NCBI RefSeq assembly: GCF_021129235.1
Contig: NZ_JAJOMA010000026.1
Coordinates: forward strand, 1-64,000
Length of the DNA stretch: 64,000 nt
Reading direction: 5' to 3'
DNA from: Kineosporia mesophila
GTDB taxonomy: Bacteria; Actinomycetota; Actinomycetes; Actinomycetales; Kineosporiaceae
Part shown: piece after piece, positions 37,327 to 45,010 of the stretch
How positions within the stretch are numbered: position 1 is the first letter of the stretch
Layout: each line of letters starts with the position of its first letter
Made by a program: the position numbers and the translations under genes
Notes under the pieces: model-generated
What the model saw: only the letters and a program-made list of their open reading frames with translations
What the model was told of the DNA's origin: nothing
Databases searched by the model: none

Positions 37327-37661
37327 GATGTTGGGGCCTTTCGCTGGAGGGAGGTCCGCCGTTCTGCGGATGTCCCGACCGTAACGGTGGATCTCCGACT
37401 CCGCATCAGGAAAAGATCTTGCAGGTCCGTCGCGGGGGCGGACCGCGTCGCACGCAAGGCGGTGCCCGAAATGAACCCGAATCGGCGTCCGAAAAATTCC
37501 TCCTGGCCGGTATTCGGAGCCCTTGCCTCGTTACCCGCCCGGTCGCGGTTGTCGGAGGATATGGTCGGGAGACGGGGTGGGTACGTCTCCCTGCGGCAGC
37601 CGGTTCCCAGACCGGTATCTGGTTCGGCCCGAGCGAGACCTCTCGACGAAGGACCACGAAC
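37327..37661 (+). promoter_or_regulatory. Upstream region of the GAF-ANTAR gene with hairpin
   Basis: 335 bases without a gene. An eight-base inverted repeat, GGGAGACG (37567-37574) and CGTCTCCC (37584-37591) with a nine-base loop, lies about 70 bases before the ANTAR start. It could be an RNA leader hairpin, possibly relevant because ANTAR proteins bind hairpins. No clear promoter is read. Confidence 0.4.
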
Positions 37662-38456
37662 ATGAGCAGATCCGGGACGGCATCGGAAACCTCCACAGGC
37701 ACCGGGCCCAGCGCCGAGCAGGAGGCTTCCGACCAGGCCGATCTCCAGAGCAGCCTGCACGATCTGGCGGGGCTGGTGACGGGGATTCTCGGCCTGGACG
37801 AACTTCTCGGCCGGGTTGCGACCTTTGCCGTCCGGGCCGTCCCGGGCGCCGACGGCGCCGGGGTGGCGCTGCTCGAGATGACGCCGGATCGGCACCGGGT
37901 GCAGGCGCTGGCCAGTAGCGCCCCCTTCGTGGCGCAGATCGATGAGATCCAGTACGGGACCCTCGACGAGGGGCCGTGCATCACCGCGGCCCGGGAGCGG
38001 CGAGCGGTGCGATCCGGGTCGCTGGGCGGGGAGAAGATGTGGCCCCGGTTCGGCCCCCGGGTCGGCCGGCTGGGCGTGCACAGCGCCTTGTCCATCCCCC
38101 TGCTTCTGCCGGACCGGCTGGTCGGGGCGATCAATGTGTACGCCCGGGAGAAACACGTCTTCGGCCAGCACGCCAGCGATCTCGGGGAGGAGTTCGCCTC
38201 GCCGGCGGCCGTTTCCGTCCACAACGCACAGGTCCTGGCGGCGGCGCAGCGTCTGGCCGCCCAGTTGCAGAGGGCGCTGACCAGCAGGGCGATCATCGAC
38301 CAGGCCATCGGCCTGATCCGGGGCCGTAGCGGCGGCACGGCGCAGGAGGCCTTCGCCCGGTTGCGCCGGATCAGCCAGGCCGAGCACCTGAAACTGAGTG
38401 ATGTCGCCGAGCGCATCGTCACCGACGCGGTGCGGCGGGCCGGCCCCCGCCGCTGA
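37662..38456 (+). CDS. GAF-ANTAR transcription antitermination regulator
   Basis: 264 residues. The GAF sensor domain spans about 30-185 (LDELLGRVATFAVRAVPGAD, GVHSALSIPLLLPDRLVGAI). The ANTAR RNA-binding domain is at about 205-258 (LTSRAIIDQAIGLIRGRSG...EAFARLRRISQ). ANTAR domains bind pairs of hexaloop hairpins in leader RNAs and prevent termination. ATG 37662 fits the GAF start; the open frame continues upstream without protein character. The signal and RNA targets are unknown. Confidence 0.9.
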   Translation: MSRSGTASETSTGTGPSAEQEASDQADLQSSLHDLAGLVTGILGLDELLGRVATFAVRAVPGADGAGVALLEMTPDRHRVQALASSAPFVAQIDEIQYGTLDEGPCITAARERRAVRSGSLGGEKMWPRFGPRVGRLGVHSALSIPLLLPDRLVGAINVYAREKHVFGQHASDLGEEFASPAAVSVHNAQVLAAAQRLAAQLQRALTSRAIIDQAIGLIRGRSGGTAQEAFARLRRISQAEHLKLSDVAERIVTDAVRRAGPRR

Positions 38457-38470
38457 TCTCGGGAGACGTC

Positions 38471-39415
38471 TCAAGGGACGCGGTAGGGCACGGGCTCCTC
38501 GGCCGGTTCTGCGGAAGGCTCGGCCCGGACCGCGGCAATACCGGCGAGAATCAAGGCGCCACCGGCCATCTGGACTCCGGTGAGCGCCTCTCCGAGCAGG
38601 ATCCAGGCGAAGAGTGCGGCGAAGGCCACCTCCAGCAGGCCGACGAACGATGCGAGCCGGGACCCGAGCGCCTCGGAGGCCGTGATGCCCGCCGCGTAGG
38701 CGACGGCCGTGCTGAGAAGGGCGAGCAGGACGAGCGGAACCCACCAGGGGGCCTGGGTGCCGAACATCGGCAGGCTCCCGAACGTGGCCGTGAACGGGAG
38801 CAGACCGCCGGCGCCCACCAGGGCGAGCACCAGGCCTCCGGTCAGGAGACCGGACGCCGCCAGCGCCACCGGGGGCAGCCCGTCACCGCTGCGGGCGGCG
38901 ACGAGGAAGTAGACGGCGCACCCGATGGCGGCGGCGAGAGCGAAGGCCAGACCCACCGGATCGACGGGCTGGAGGGCGCCGGGGCCGATCACGAGGGTCA
39001 GGCCCGCCAGGGCCAGCGCCGAGCCGAGCAGCACGGTCGGGCGGGGCGTCCGGCGGGTGCGGGCCCAGGCGAGACCGACTAGCAGCAGGGGCGCCAGGAA
39101 CTCGATGAGGAGCGCGGTCGAGACCGGGATGGTCTGGATCGCCGCGAAGTAGGCGAGCTGGGTGCAGGCCACACCGGCCACTCCCATGGTCAGTACCCGC
39201 CATCGGGCCGGCCAGAGGATGTGCCACCGGCCGCGCAGCATCGTCAGGGCGATCGGCAGGAGCAGCGCCCCGCCGACCAGAGCCCGGGCCGCCACCGCGG
39301 CGGTCGGCGACCAGCCTTCTGTCAGTAGCGGTTTCACCAGGGTGCCGGAGGTCCCGAAGGAGGCGGCCGCGATCAGGGCGGCGGACAGGCCGGTGGACGT
39401 CGACGAGAGCTGCAT
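38471..39415 (-). CDS. EamA-family (DMT) transporter
   Basis: 314 residues with ten membrane helices in two EamA repeats (first FGTSGTLVKPLLTEGWSP, second near AVAYAAGITASEALGSRLAS). Drug/metabolite transporters of this group export amino acids, nucleobases or drugs. It is divergent from the CGNR-type regulator at 39506 with a 90-base spacer, a recurring pairing in actinomycetes, and probably under its control. It converges on the ANTAR gene. Confidence 0.9.
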   Translation of the reverse strand: MQLSSTSTGLSAALIAAASFGTSGTLVKPLLTEGWSPTAAVAARALVGGALLLPIALTMLRGRWHILWPARWRVLTMGVAGVACTQLAYFAAIQTIPVSTALLIEFLAPLLLVGLAWARTRRTPRPTVLLGSALALAGLTLVIGPGALQPVDPVGLAFALAAAIGCAVYFLVAARSGDGLPPVALAASGLLTGGLVLALVGAGGLLPFTATFGSLPMFGTQAPWWVPLVLLALLSTAVAYAAGITASEALGSRLASFVGLLEVAFAALFAWILLGEALTGVQMAGGALILAGIAAVRAEPSAEPAEEPVPYRVP

Positions 39416-39505
39416 GTTTCTCCTTGGCTGGAGCGACCGCTCTACTGTCAGGATCTAATAGCTCTATGCCCATGACGGTAGGTCGTTCACTTGTAAGGAG
39501 TCAAC

Positions 39506-40063
39506 TTGCATTTTGCCCCTGACACGCAGGAGTCGCTCGAGTTCATCGTCGACCTGGGCAACACCGATCCCGGCGCGTCGCGCAGTGGCGACGACGAGAT
39601 CGCCACCGTCGAGGCTCTCGCAGCTCTCCTGGCCCGCTACCCCTACACCGGGCGGATCGACCACGACGAGGAAGAACTGCGCGGTGTCCGGCAGACCCGG
39701 GACCTGCTGCGGCGGGTCTGGAGCCTGGACCGGGACGCCGCCGTGGTCGAGGTGAACCGGATGCTGCGGGAGGCCGAGGTGCTGCCGCAGCTGGCCCGGC
39801 ACGGGGCGTCGGACTGGCACCTGCACGGCACCACGTCCGGCACCCCGCTGCCTCAGCGCATGCGGGTGGAGGCGGCGCTGGCGTTCGTGGACGTGATCCG
39901 CACGGACGAGACGGGCCGGCTGCGGGTCTGCGCGGCAACCGACTGCACGGGTCTGCTGCTGGACCTGTCGCGCAACGGCTCCAAGCGCTTCTGCAGCGTG
40001 CGGTGCGGGAACCGGACGAACATGATCGCCTTCCGCGGCCGGCGGACCGCGGAAGGGGACTGA
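39506..40063 (+). CDS. ABATE/CGNR zinc-finger transcriptional regulator
   Basis: 185 residues. The N-terminal ABATE domain (about 1-130, stress-induced regulator domain, formerly DUF1470) is followed by a CGNR zinc finger: C-x4-C (CAATDC), then FCSVRCGNR with the eponymous CGNR. TTG 39506 is supported by AAGGAG five bases upstream. It faces away from the EamA gene, so likely controls it. A related regulator of the same build is at 53541. Confidence 0.9.
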   Translation: MHFAPDTQESLEFIVDLGNTDPGASRSGDDEIATVEALAALLARYPYTGRIDHDEEELRGVRQTRDLLRRVWSLDRDAAVVEVNRMLREAEVLPQLARHGASDWHLHGTTSGTPLPQRMRVEAALAFVDVIRTDETGRLRVCAATDCTGLLLDLSRNGSKRFCSVRCGNRTNMIAFRGRRTAEGD

Positions 40064-40088
40064 GCTACCTGTAGCTACGGGGGTCGGG

Positions 40089-40844
40089 TCACCGGGCCAG
40101 GGCTGCCAGTGCCTCCTGGCCGCCGGGGATGCGGGCCGGCGGGGTGCCGTCCAGGTCCGGGGCGGTGGTCGAGACGAAGACGTGCTTGGCCAGGTGGTCG
40201 GAGAGCCCGACGTCGTGGGTGCCGCCGTTCACCAGGGTGACGGCCGAGGGGCGCTGCCCGATCACGGTGACGGCGGTGCCGGGGATCAGGCCCTGCTCGA
40301 GCAGCTCGCCGAGAGCAGCCGGGTCGGCCTGGAGGGGCTCGCCGATCCAGGCGATCCAGGCGGGCGTCCCGTCGTCCGGCCGCGTGGCCCGGCGGGTGAG
40401 GTTCTCGACCGTGATGTCCGGGGCCGGGCTGTTCTCCCGCGTGATGGGGTTGCCGTAGGGCGAGTGGCGAGGATGGCCGAGGAGGCGGTCGATGAGGTCT
40501 TCGGTGTGGTCGCTCACGACGTGTTCCCAGCGGCAGGCCTCGACGTGCAGCAGCGGCCACTCCAGCCCGACCACCTGGTGCAGGAAGACCTCGGTGAGCC
40601 GGTGCTTGCGCATGATGCTGCTCGCCGACGTACGCCCGGCGTCGGTCAGGACGATCTGCCGGTCGCTGCCCAGGTCGAGCAGCTGGTCACGGCGCAGGCG
40701 GTCGACGGTCTGGCTGACCGTGGGGCCGGACTGGGCGAAGCGCTCCACCAGCCGGGCGCGCAACGGCACAACGCCCTCCTCCTCGAGCTCGAGGACGGCT
40801 TTGAGATACATCTCGCTGGTGTCGATGAGGTCGTGGTCGTCCAT
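40089..40844 (-). CDS. DtxR/MntR-family metal-dependent regulator
   Basis: 251 residues. DLIDTSEMYLKAVLELEEEG is the standard DtxR N-terminus, with HTH GPTVSQTVDRLRRDQLL. The dimerisation/metal domain includes MRKHRLTEVFL, VEACRWEHVVS and HPRHSPYGNPI. A C-terminal SH3-like domain ends the protein. Metal-ligand positions (Cys in VEAC, His, Glu) look intact. ATG 40844 is chosen from family alignment; an ATG upstream with GGAG (near 40911) would add a basic extension. A palindrome upstream suggests autoregulation by iron or manganese. Confidence 0.9.
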   Translation of the reverse strand: MDDHDLIDTSEMYLKAVLELEEEGVVPLRARLVERFAQSGPTVSQTVDRLRRDQLLDLGSDRQIVLTDAGRTSASSIMRKHRLTEVFLHQVVGLEWPLLHVEACRWEHVVSDHTEDLIDRLLGHPRHSPYGNPITRENSPAPDITVENLTRRATRPDDGTPAWIAWIGEPLQADPAALGELLEQGLIPGTAVTVIGQRPSAVTLVNGGTHDVGLSDHLAKHVFVSTTAPDLDGTPPARIPGGQEALAALAR

Positions 40845-40928
40845 CGGGGCACCCTTCTTCCCGAGTCGGTCTCTGCCCGCAGGCTTCGCGCGAGGCGGCC
40901 GGCGGCGTGTCATGAACATAGTCTCCAG

Positions 40929-40945
40929 ATTTGAGTGAATCAAAT
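40929..40945. promoter_or_regulatory. Palindromic operator candidate upstream of the DtxR-type gene
   Basis: ATTTGAGTGAATCAAAT: perfect six-base half-sites with a five-base spacer, in a very A/T-rich patch about 90 bases upstream of the regulator. It does not match the classical DtxR box, so the regulator could have a divergent recognition sequence. Confidence 0.55.
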
Positions 40946-41621
40946 TTAGACGTCAGATTGGCTCGAAGGATTGAGTTGCGGGCGTGACTTTACGGGCGTT
41001 ATTCAATATTTAGGCAGTTTCTCCGGGATTCGCCGTCCCGAACGGTGTGAGGCTCTGGACACACTCCGGCAGAGGACGATGCGGGTGCAGTGCCGGTGGG
41101 GTGCAGTCCGGCATTCAGCTCGTTGCGGACAGGTCCGCGCCCGTGTCGCGGCGCCGGCGCCGAACGGTCGGGGCGGCCCCTCCGGAGGCGTGCGCCTCCG
41201 GGGTGGCGTGGTCCGGCGAGGCGCCGAAATATGTTCTTGGGGAAGAATTGCGAGGTCATCGGGCGGATTGGCCCAGCCCAGGAGGTCCTGCGGGGAATCG
41301 GGGTGGTCGGCGGGGGTGGGCGAGCGGATCCGGCGAATATTCGCCCGGCCCGGCGATCTGAGCGAGTCCGCGGTTTTCGGCGCCGTGGTCACGAACTTTA
41401 GCCCGGACAACGTCTCGACCTGCCCGCTTTGTCGACAGAACATACGATCCTCGCGAGTAGTTAACGAGGCCGATCCCGGCGTTCGCCCGACCGCTGGGGC
41501 GGAGAGGACATCTGTTCCTCTACTCTTACTCCGCCGGAGGCCCGAGTCTGAGAGCTCCGGCTGGGCTTCTGGACGCCCGCCGCACCGCGCGGCGGACGGC
41601 ACTGAGTCCCTTGGAGGACGT
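40946..41621 (+). other. Long leader/intergenic region upstream of the cold-shock gene
   Basis: About 680 bases without a credible gene. It contains a nine-base inverted repeat with a two-base spacer (41182-41201) and a near-duplicate GGGTGCAGT word (about 41088 and 41098). Cold-shock genes often have long structured leaders, which may explain the final 150-200 bases. No promoter is assigned with confidence. Confidence 0.4.
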
Positions 41622-41825
41622 ATGGCAACCGGAACCGTCAAATGGTTCAACGCCGAGAAGGGCTTCGGCTTCATCGAGCAGGACGGTGGGGGCGCGGACG
41701 TTTTCGCGCACTACTCCAACATCGCTGCCCAGGGCTTCCGTGAGCTCCAGGAAGGGCAGAAGGTCAGCTTCGACGTCACGCAGGGCCAGAAGGGCCCGCA
41801 GGCCGAGAACATCCAGCCCGTCTAA
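41622..41825 (+). CDS. cspA: Cold-shock protein, CspA family
   Basis: 67 residues, a single OB-fold nucleic-acid-binding domain: [18 protein letters not shown] carries RNP1, and DVFAHYSNI carries RNP2. It acts as an RNA chaperone that melts secondary structure. ATG 41622 has GGAGG six bases upstream. The gene is monocistronic with a hairpin terminator. Very high confidence in family; which csp paralogue is unclear. Confidence 0.97.
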   Translation: MATGTVKWFNAEKGFGFIEQDGGGADVFAHYSNIAAQGFRELQEGQKVSFDVTQGQKGPQAENIQPV

Positions 41826-41864
41826 TGCCTGGGCGACAGAACGTCGCCTTGGTGGGACACAGCA

Positions 41865-41906
41865 CTGAGCCGGTGGGAGACAGACCTTTGTCACCCACCG
41901 GCTCAG
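41865..41906 (+). terminator. Hairpin terminator of the cold-shock gene
   Basis: Thirteen-base stem (41865-41877 with 41894-41906) with an additional inner GACA/TGTC pairing. There is no T-run, so it may act as an RNA-stabilising or intrinsic terminator of the type common in high-GC genomes. Confidence 0.7.
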
Positions 41907-42002
41907 CCGTTGAGTATCGGTCCTGAGTTCGGGGGATTCCCGGTCTCCAGGCCGCCACCACATCATCAGGACCCCACACGACGTCGACGGCGTCATCGGG
42001 TA

Positions 42003-42284
42003 GATCCGCCTCCGAGCGGCTCCCGGCCCGACCTTGGGGTCAACGCGATCGGCGACCTGGTGCGGGCGGCAGTCGCGCTGGGCGAGGACCCGCTGGGGCC
42101 TGGCCATCCCCGGCTGGGCGAACCCACGACCAATCCGGGCACGATCCCCGGAGGACAGCAGACCGACCTGGTGCCGGACGCGGCCCGGCTGACCGTCGAC
42201 CTGCGCACCGTTCCCGGAACCGATGTCCCGGCGGTGAAATCGGCGCTGCTGGGGCCATGGAGCGCGGCGAGATCCACGAACTAG
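42003..42284 (+). pseudogene. Fragment of an M20-family peptidase (dimerisation domain)
   Basis: One frame encodes SGSRPDLGVNAIGDLVRAA then HPRLGEPTTNPGTIPGGQQT and LVPDAARLTVDLRTVPG, the lid/dimerisation domain of ArgE/DapE/CPG2-type M20 enzymes. The N-terminal metal-binding half and the C-terminal part are missing, and the frame ends with LLGPWSAARSTN before TAG. With no start or catalytic residues it cannot be an active peptidase. It is a degraded gene just upstream of the nitrilase gene. Confidence 0.65.
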
Positions 42285-42338
42285 CTAGCAGGCCTGGGGC
42301 CAGGGGCGTCTCGGCTGAGCCGTTCTACCCTTCACCGG

Positions 42339-43289
42339 ATGGCTTCTCTTCCCGCAGCAGACCGCCCTTTCGTGACCGCCGCCGTGGTTCAGGCGTCCGC
42401 ACCCCTCTTCGACACCCCGGGCGCGCTGGCCCGGGCCCAGGACCTCATCCGCGAGGCCGTGACCGGCCGCGGTGCCGACGTGGTCGTGCTTCCGGAAGCG
42501 TTCCTCGGTGGCTATCTCAAGGGGCTGGACTTCGGCATCACGGTCGGCAGCCGGACCCCGGCCGGCCGCGACCTGTTCCGCCGCTACCACGCGTCCGCCA
42601 TCGAGGTTCCCGGCCCGGAGGTCGAGGCGCTCGCGGACCTCACCCGCGACCTCGGATGCCACGCCGTGGTCGGTGCGGTCGAGCGCCGGGGCGGCACGCT
42701 GTACTGCGTCGCGCTGTTCCTCGGCCCCGGCGGATATCTGGGCCTGCACCGGAAACTCATGCCCACCGCGGCCGAGCGCTATCTGTGGGGCCAGGGCGAC
42801 GGGTCCACCATGCCGGTCGTGGACACCGGCACGGCTCGTCTGGGGGCGGCCATCTGCTGGGAGAACTACATGCCGCTCTTCCGCACGGCGATGTACGCCA
42901 AGGGCGTCGACCTGTGGTGTGCACCGACCGTCGACGACCGTGAGGTCTGGCAGGCCACGATGCGGCACGTGGCGCTGGAGGGCCGCTGCTTCGTGCTCAG
43001 CGCCGCCCAGTACCGGCGCCGCGACGACCTGCCGGCCGATCTCCACCCGATCCCGGGCGAGGCACCGGCCACCGTCCTGATCGGTGGGGGCTCGGTGATC
43101 GTCTCCCCACTCGGCGAGGTCCTGGCCGGGCCCCTGCGCGACGGCGAGGGCATCCTCACCGCCGCGCTGGACCTGGACGACATTGCCCGTTCCCGCTTTG
43201 ATTTCGACAGCATCGGCCACTACGCCCGGCCCGACGTCTTCTCCCTCCACGTCGACGAGTCCGCCCGCCCGGCGGTTGTCAGGGACTGA
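42339..43289 (+). CDS. Nitrilase-family carbon-nitrogen hydrolase
   Basis: 316 residues with the nitrilase superfamily triad E53 (VLPEAF), K139 (HRKLMPT) and C173 (AAICWENY). The ICWENYMPL context and E-R-x-L-W-G-Q-G-D-G stretch are typical of branch-1 true nitrilases or cyanide hydratase-like enzymes, which convert nitriles to acids and ammonia. ATG 42339 lacks a clear ribosome site. It is monocistronic, with an unusual palindrome after it. Substrate (for example indole-acetonitrile or arylacetonitrile) is not readable. Confidence 0.9.
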   Translation: MASLPAADRPFVTAAVVQASAPLFDTPGALARAQDLIREAVTGRGADVVVLPEAFLGGYLKGLDFGITVGSRTPAGRDLFRRYHASAIEVPGPEVEALADLTRDLGCHAVVGAVERRGGTLYCVALFLGPGGYLGLHRKLMPTAAERYLWGQGDGSTMPVVDTGTARLGAAICWENYMPLFRTAMYAKGVDLWCAPTVDDREVWQATMRHVALEGRCFVLSAAQYRRRDDLPADLHPIPGEAPATVLIGGGSVIVSPLGEVLAGPLRDGEGILTAALDLDDIARSRFDFDSIGHYARPDVFSLHVDESARPAVVRD

Positions 43290-43329
43290 GGAGACCGGCC
43301 GGGTGAGACCGCCGGCGCCTCGCCTCGAG

Positions 43330-43375
43330 TGTGTACACCTGGTACATCCGGTACCGGATGTACCAGGTGTACACA
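43330..43375. repeat. Perfect 46-bp palindrome between convergent genes
   Basis: Bases 43330-43375 equal their own reverse complement with no mismatch and no spacer. The arms contain repeated GTAC words (TGTGTACACC, GGTACA, GGTACC centre). It lies 41 bases after the nitrilase stop and 88 before the GH16 gene end. It may be a bidirectional terminator without T-run, a cruciform, or a multi-site protein target. Confidence 0.95.
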
Positions 43376-43462
43376 ACGCAACCACTCCGGTCCGGGCACC
43401 GTGCCGACCGATCTGACCCGGTCGTCCCCTGCTGCTGACGGGTTCGCCGACGGACACTCGAT

Positions 43463-44767
43463 TTACTGGTACACCCGGACGTAATCGACGAGCATCCGCT
43501 GCGGGAGACGGGTGGTGCTGTCGGGAGCGCCGGGCCAGTCGCCGCCCACGGCGTTGTTCAGGATCAGGTAGAACGGGTGGTCGTAGACCCAGGGGCCGCG
43601 CGTCTTCTCGACGGTTTCCTTGTCCGCGGTGAAGAATTCGTGACCGTCGACGGAGAAGGTCATCTTCGTGGCGTCCCAGTCGACCGCGTACACGTGGAAG
43701 TCGTCGGCGAAGTCGCTGCCGGCCAGGGTGTACGGCTGCCCGTACCCGCCGCCTCCGTAGTAGGCCGGCGCGTGCAACGTGGAGTAGGTCGCGTCCGGCA
43801 CCTTGCCGACGTGTTCCATCACGTCGATCTCACCCGAGCGGGGCCAGCCGACCTCCGGGAAGTTCGCCCCCAGCATCCAGAACGCCGGCCACAGTCCCTG
43901 CGTCCCGGACACCTTGATCCGGGCCTCGGCCCGGCCGTAGGTGAAGGTGAACGTGTTCAGGGTGTTGATCCGGCCCGAGGTGTACCGGCAACCGGCGCAT
44001 TCGGGCGGGGTCTCCTCCCGGGCCTCGATGGCCAGGTTGCCGGCGCCGTCCGTGGTCGCGTTCTTGTTGTCCGTGTAGTACTGCTGCTCGCCGTTCTGCC
44101 CGGTGCCCGGGTCGGCCCTCCACCTGGCGGGATCGGGAGTGGTTCCGGCCGGGCCGTCGAACTCGTCGGAGAACACCAGGTCGGTGGCCGGAAGGTCGAT
44201 GTCGGCAACGGGTTGTGGTGGGGTCACGGGGTCGCCGCCGGTTCCGTAGACCTGGAAGTCCCACAGGGAGTAGCCGTACCCGTTGGACCGGGCGGTGCCG
44301 TACATCCGCAGGTAACGGCCCGTACCGTCCAGGCCGGTCAGGTCTTCCCGGTGTCCCGGGCCGGAGGTGGCCGAGTAGATCGGGTTCCAGTTCTGCGCGT
44401 CGTCCGAGATCTGGAGCTGATAATCGGTGGCGTACGCGGCGTCCCACTGGAGCACGACGCGATGGACCGTGGCGCTCGCACCCAGGTCGATGGTGACCCA
44501 GCCCGGATCCACCCAGCCCTCGGTGGAACTCGTCGCCCAGCGCGTGGTCACGTCCTGGTCGGTGACCTTGTCGGCGGTGCAGGACGAGCAGGCGCCGTCG
44601 TCCTGGAACGTGGAGGCGGTCGCGGGTTTCCGGTACGACAGCAGCACATCCGCTTCTTCCGCCGCCTGGGCCTGCACCACCCCGGCGCCGGCCAGGACGG
44701 CCGCGGCGGTACCCACCACGAGAAGGCCTCTGCGCCGACGATTCTGGATCTTGGACGGGCGGATCAT
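43463..44767 (-). CDS. Secreted GH16 beta-glucanase with N-terminal F5/8C (CBM32-like) domain
   Basis: 434 residues: basic signal peptide (to AQA around 36), discoidin/CBM32-like domain (about 45-175), short PTPP-type linker, then a GH16 domain (about 195-434). The catalytic motif GEIDVMEHVG gives nucleophile E313, D315 and acid/base E318. It should cleave beta-1,3- or mixed-linked glucans outside the cell. ATG 44767 (MIRPSK) has AAGGAG six bases upstream; the earlier ATG overlaps that site. It is divergent from a secreted GH43 gene; both target plant or fungal wall polysaccharides. Confidence 0.93.
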   Translation of the reverse strand: MIRPSKIQNRRRRGLLVVGTAAAVLAGAGVVQAQAAEEADVLLSYRKPATASTFQDDGACSSCTADKVTDQDVTTRWATSSTEGWVDPGWVTIDLGASATVHRVVLQWDAAYATDYQLQISDDAQNWNPIYSATSGPGHREDLTGLDGTGRYLRMYGTARSNGYGYSLWDFQVYGTGGDPVTPPQPVADIDLPATDLVFSDEFDGPAGTTPDPARWRADPGTGQNGEQQYYTDNKNATTDGAGNLAIEAREETPPECAGCRYTSGRINTLNTFTFTYGRAEARIKVSGTQGLWPAFWMLGANFPEVGWPRSGEIDVMEHVGKVPDATYSTLHAPAYYGGGGYGQPYTLAGSDFADDFHVYAVDWDATKMTFSVDGHEFFTADKETVEKTRGPWVYDHPFYLILNNAVGGDWPGAPDSTTRLPQRMLVDYVRVYQ

Positions 44768-44919
44768 GGGCATCTCCTTCGATGTCAGGGAACATCTCGG
44801 GTCGAGAAGCCGGACCTCGGCCCGCCGGCCGAGTCTGGTCGCCGCGCTCAGGCACGGTCAATGGGACTTATTGCCCACGGCATCTCCTTGTCGTCGAGGA
44901 AAAGGGCCTCTGACCGCTG

Positions 44920-44980
44920 TTAACGGTGCCATGTCGCTGCGGCAGCGCGGCCATAACACGACCGGGTCGAGCATCGCCCT
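44920..44980 (+). promoter_or_regulatory. Conserved leader element copy A (possible leader peptide MSLRQ...)
   Basis: GTTAAC at 44920, 39 bases to CATAAC, with an ATG at 44931 reading MSLRQRGHNTTGSSIA. Copy B (47873-47933) is aligned over more than 60 bases with three silent and five replacement codon changes in the first 16 codons. This suggests a translated short peptide or structured RNA. It precedes the GH43 gene start by about 80 bases; read through, the frame runs to 45119 and overlaps that gene. Confidence 0.55.
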
Positions 44981-45010
44981 GATTCGCTGTCCGGCCTCTG
45001 CGCCCTTTCG

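Noticed and set aside
41060-41130. Possible cobalamin-type riboswitch because of repeated GGGTGCAGT words
   Set aside because: No B12-box or other conserved riboswitch core could be recognised, and the downstream cold-shock gene is not a plausible target.
41182-41201. Hairpin as a terminator of the DtxR-type region
   Set aside because: Loop of two bases and no T-run; it lies far from any gene end on the matching strand.
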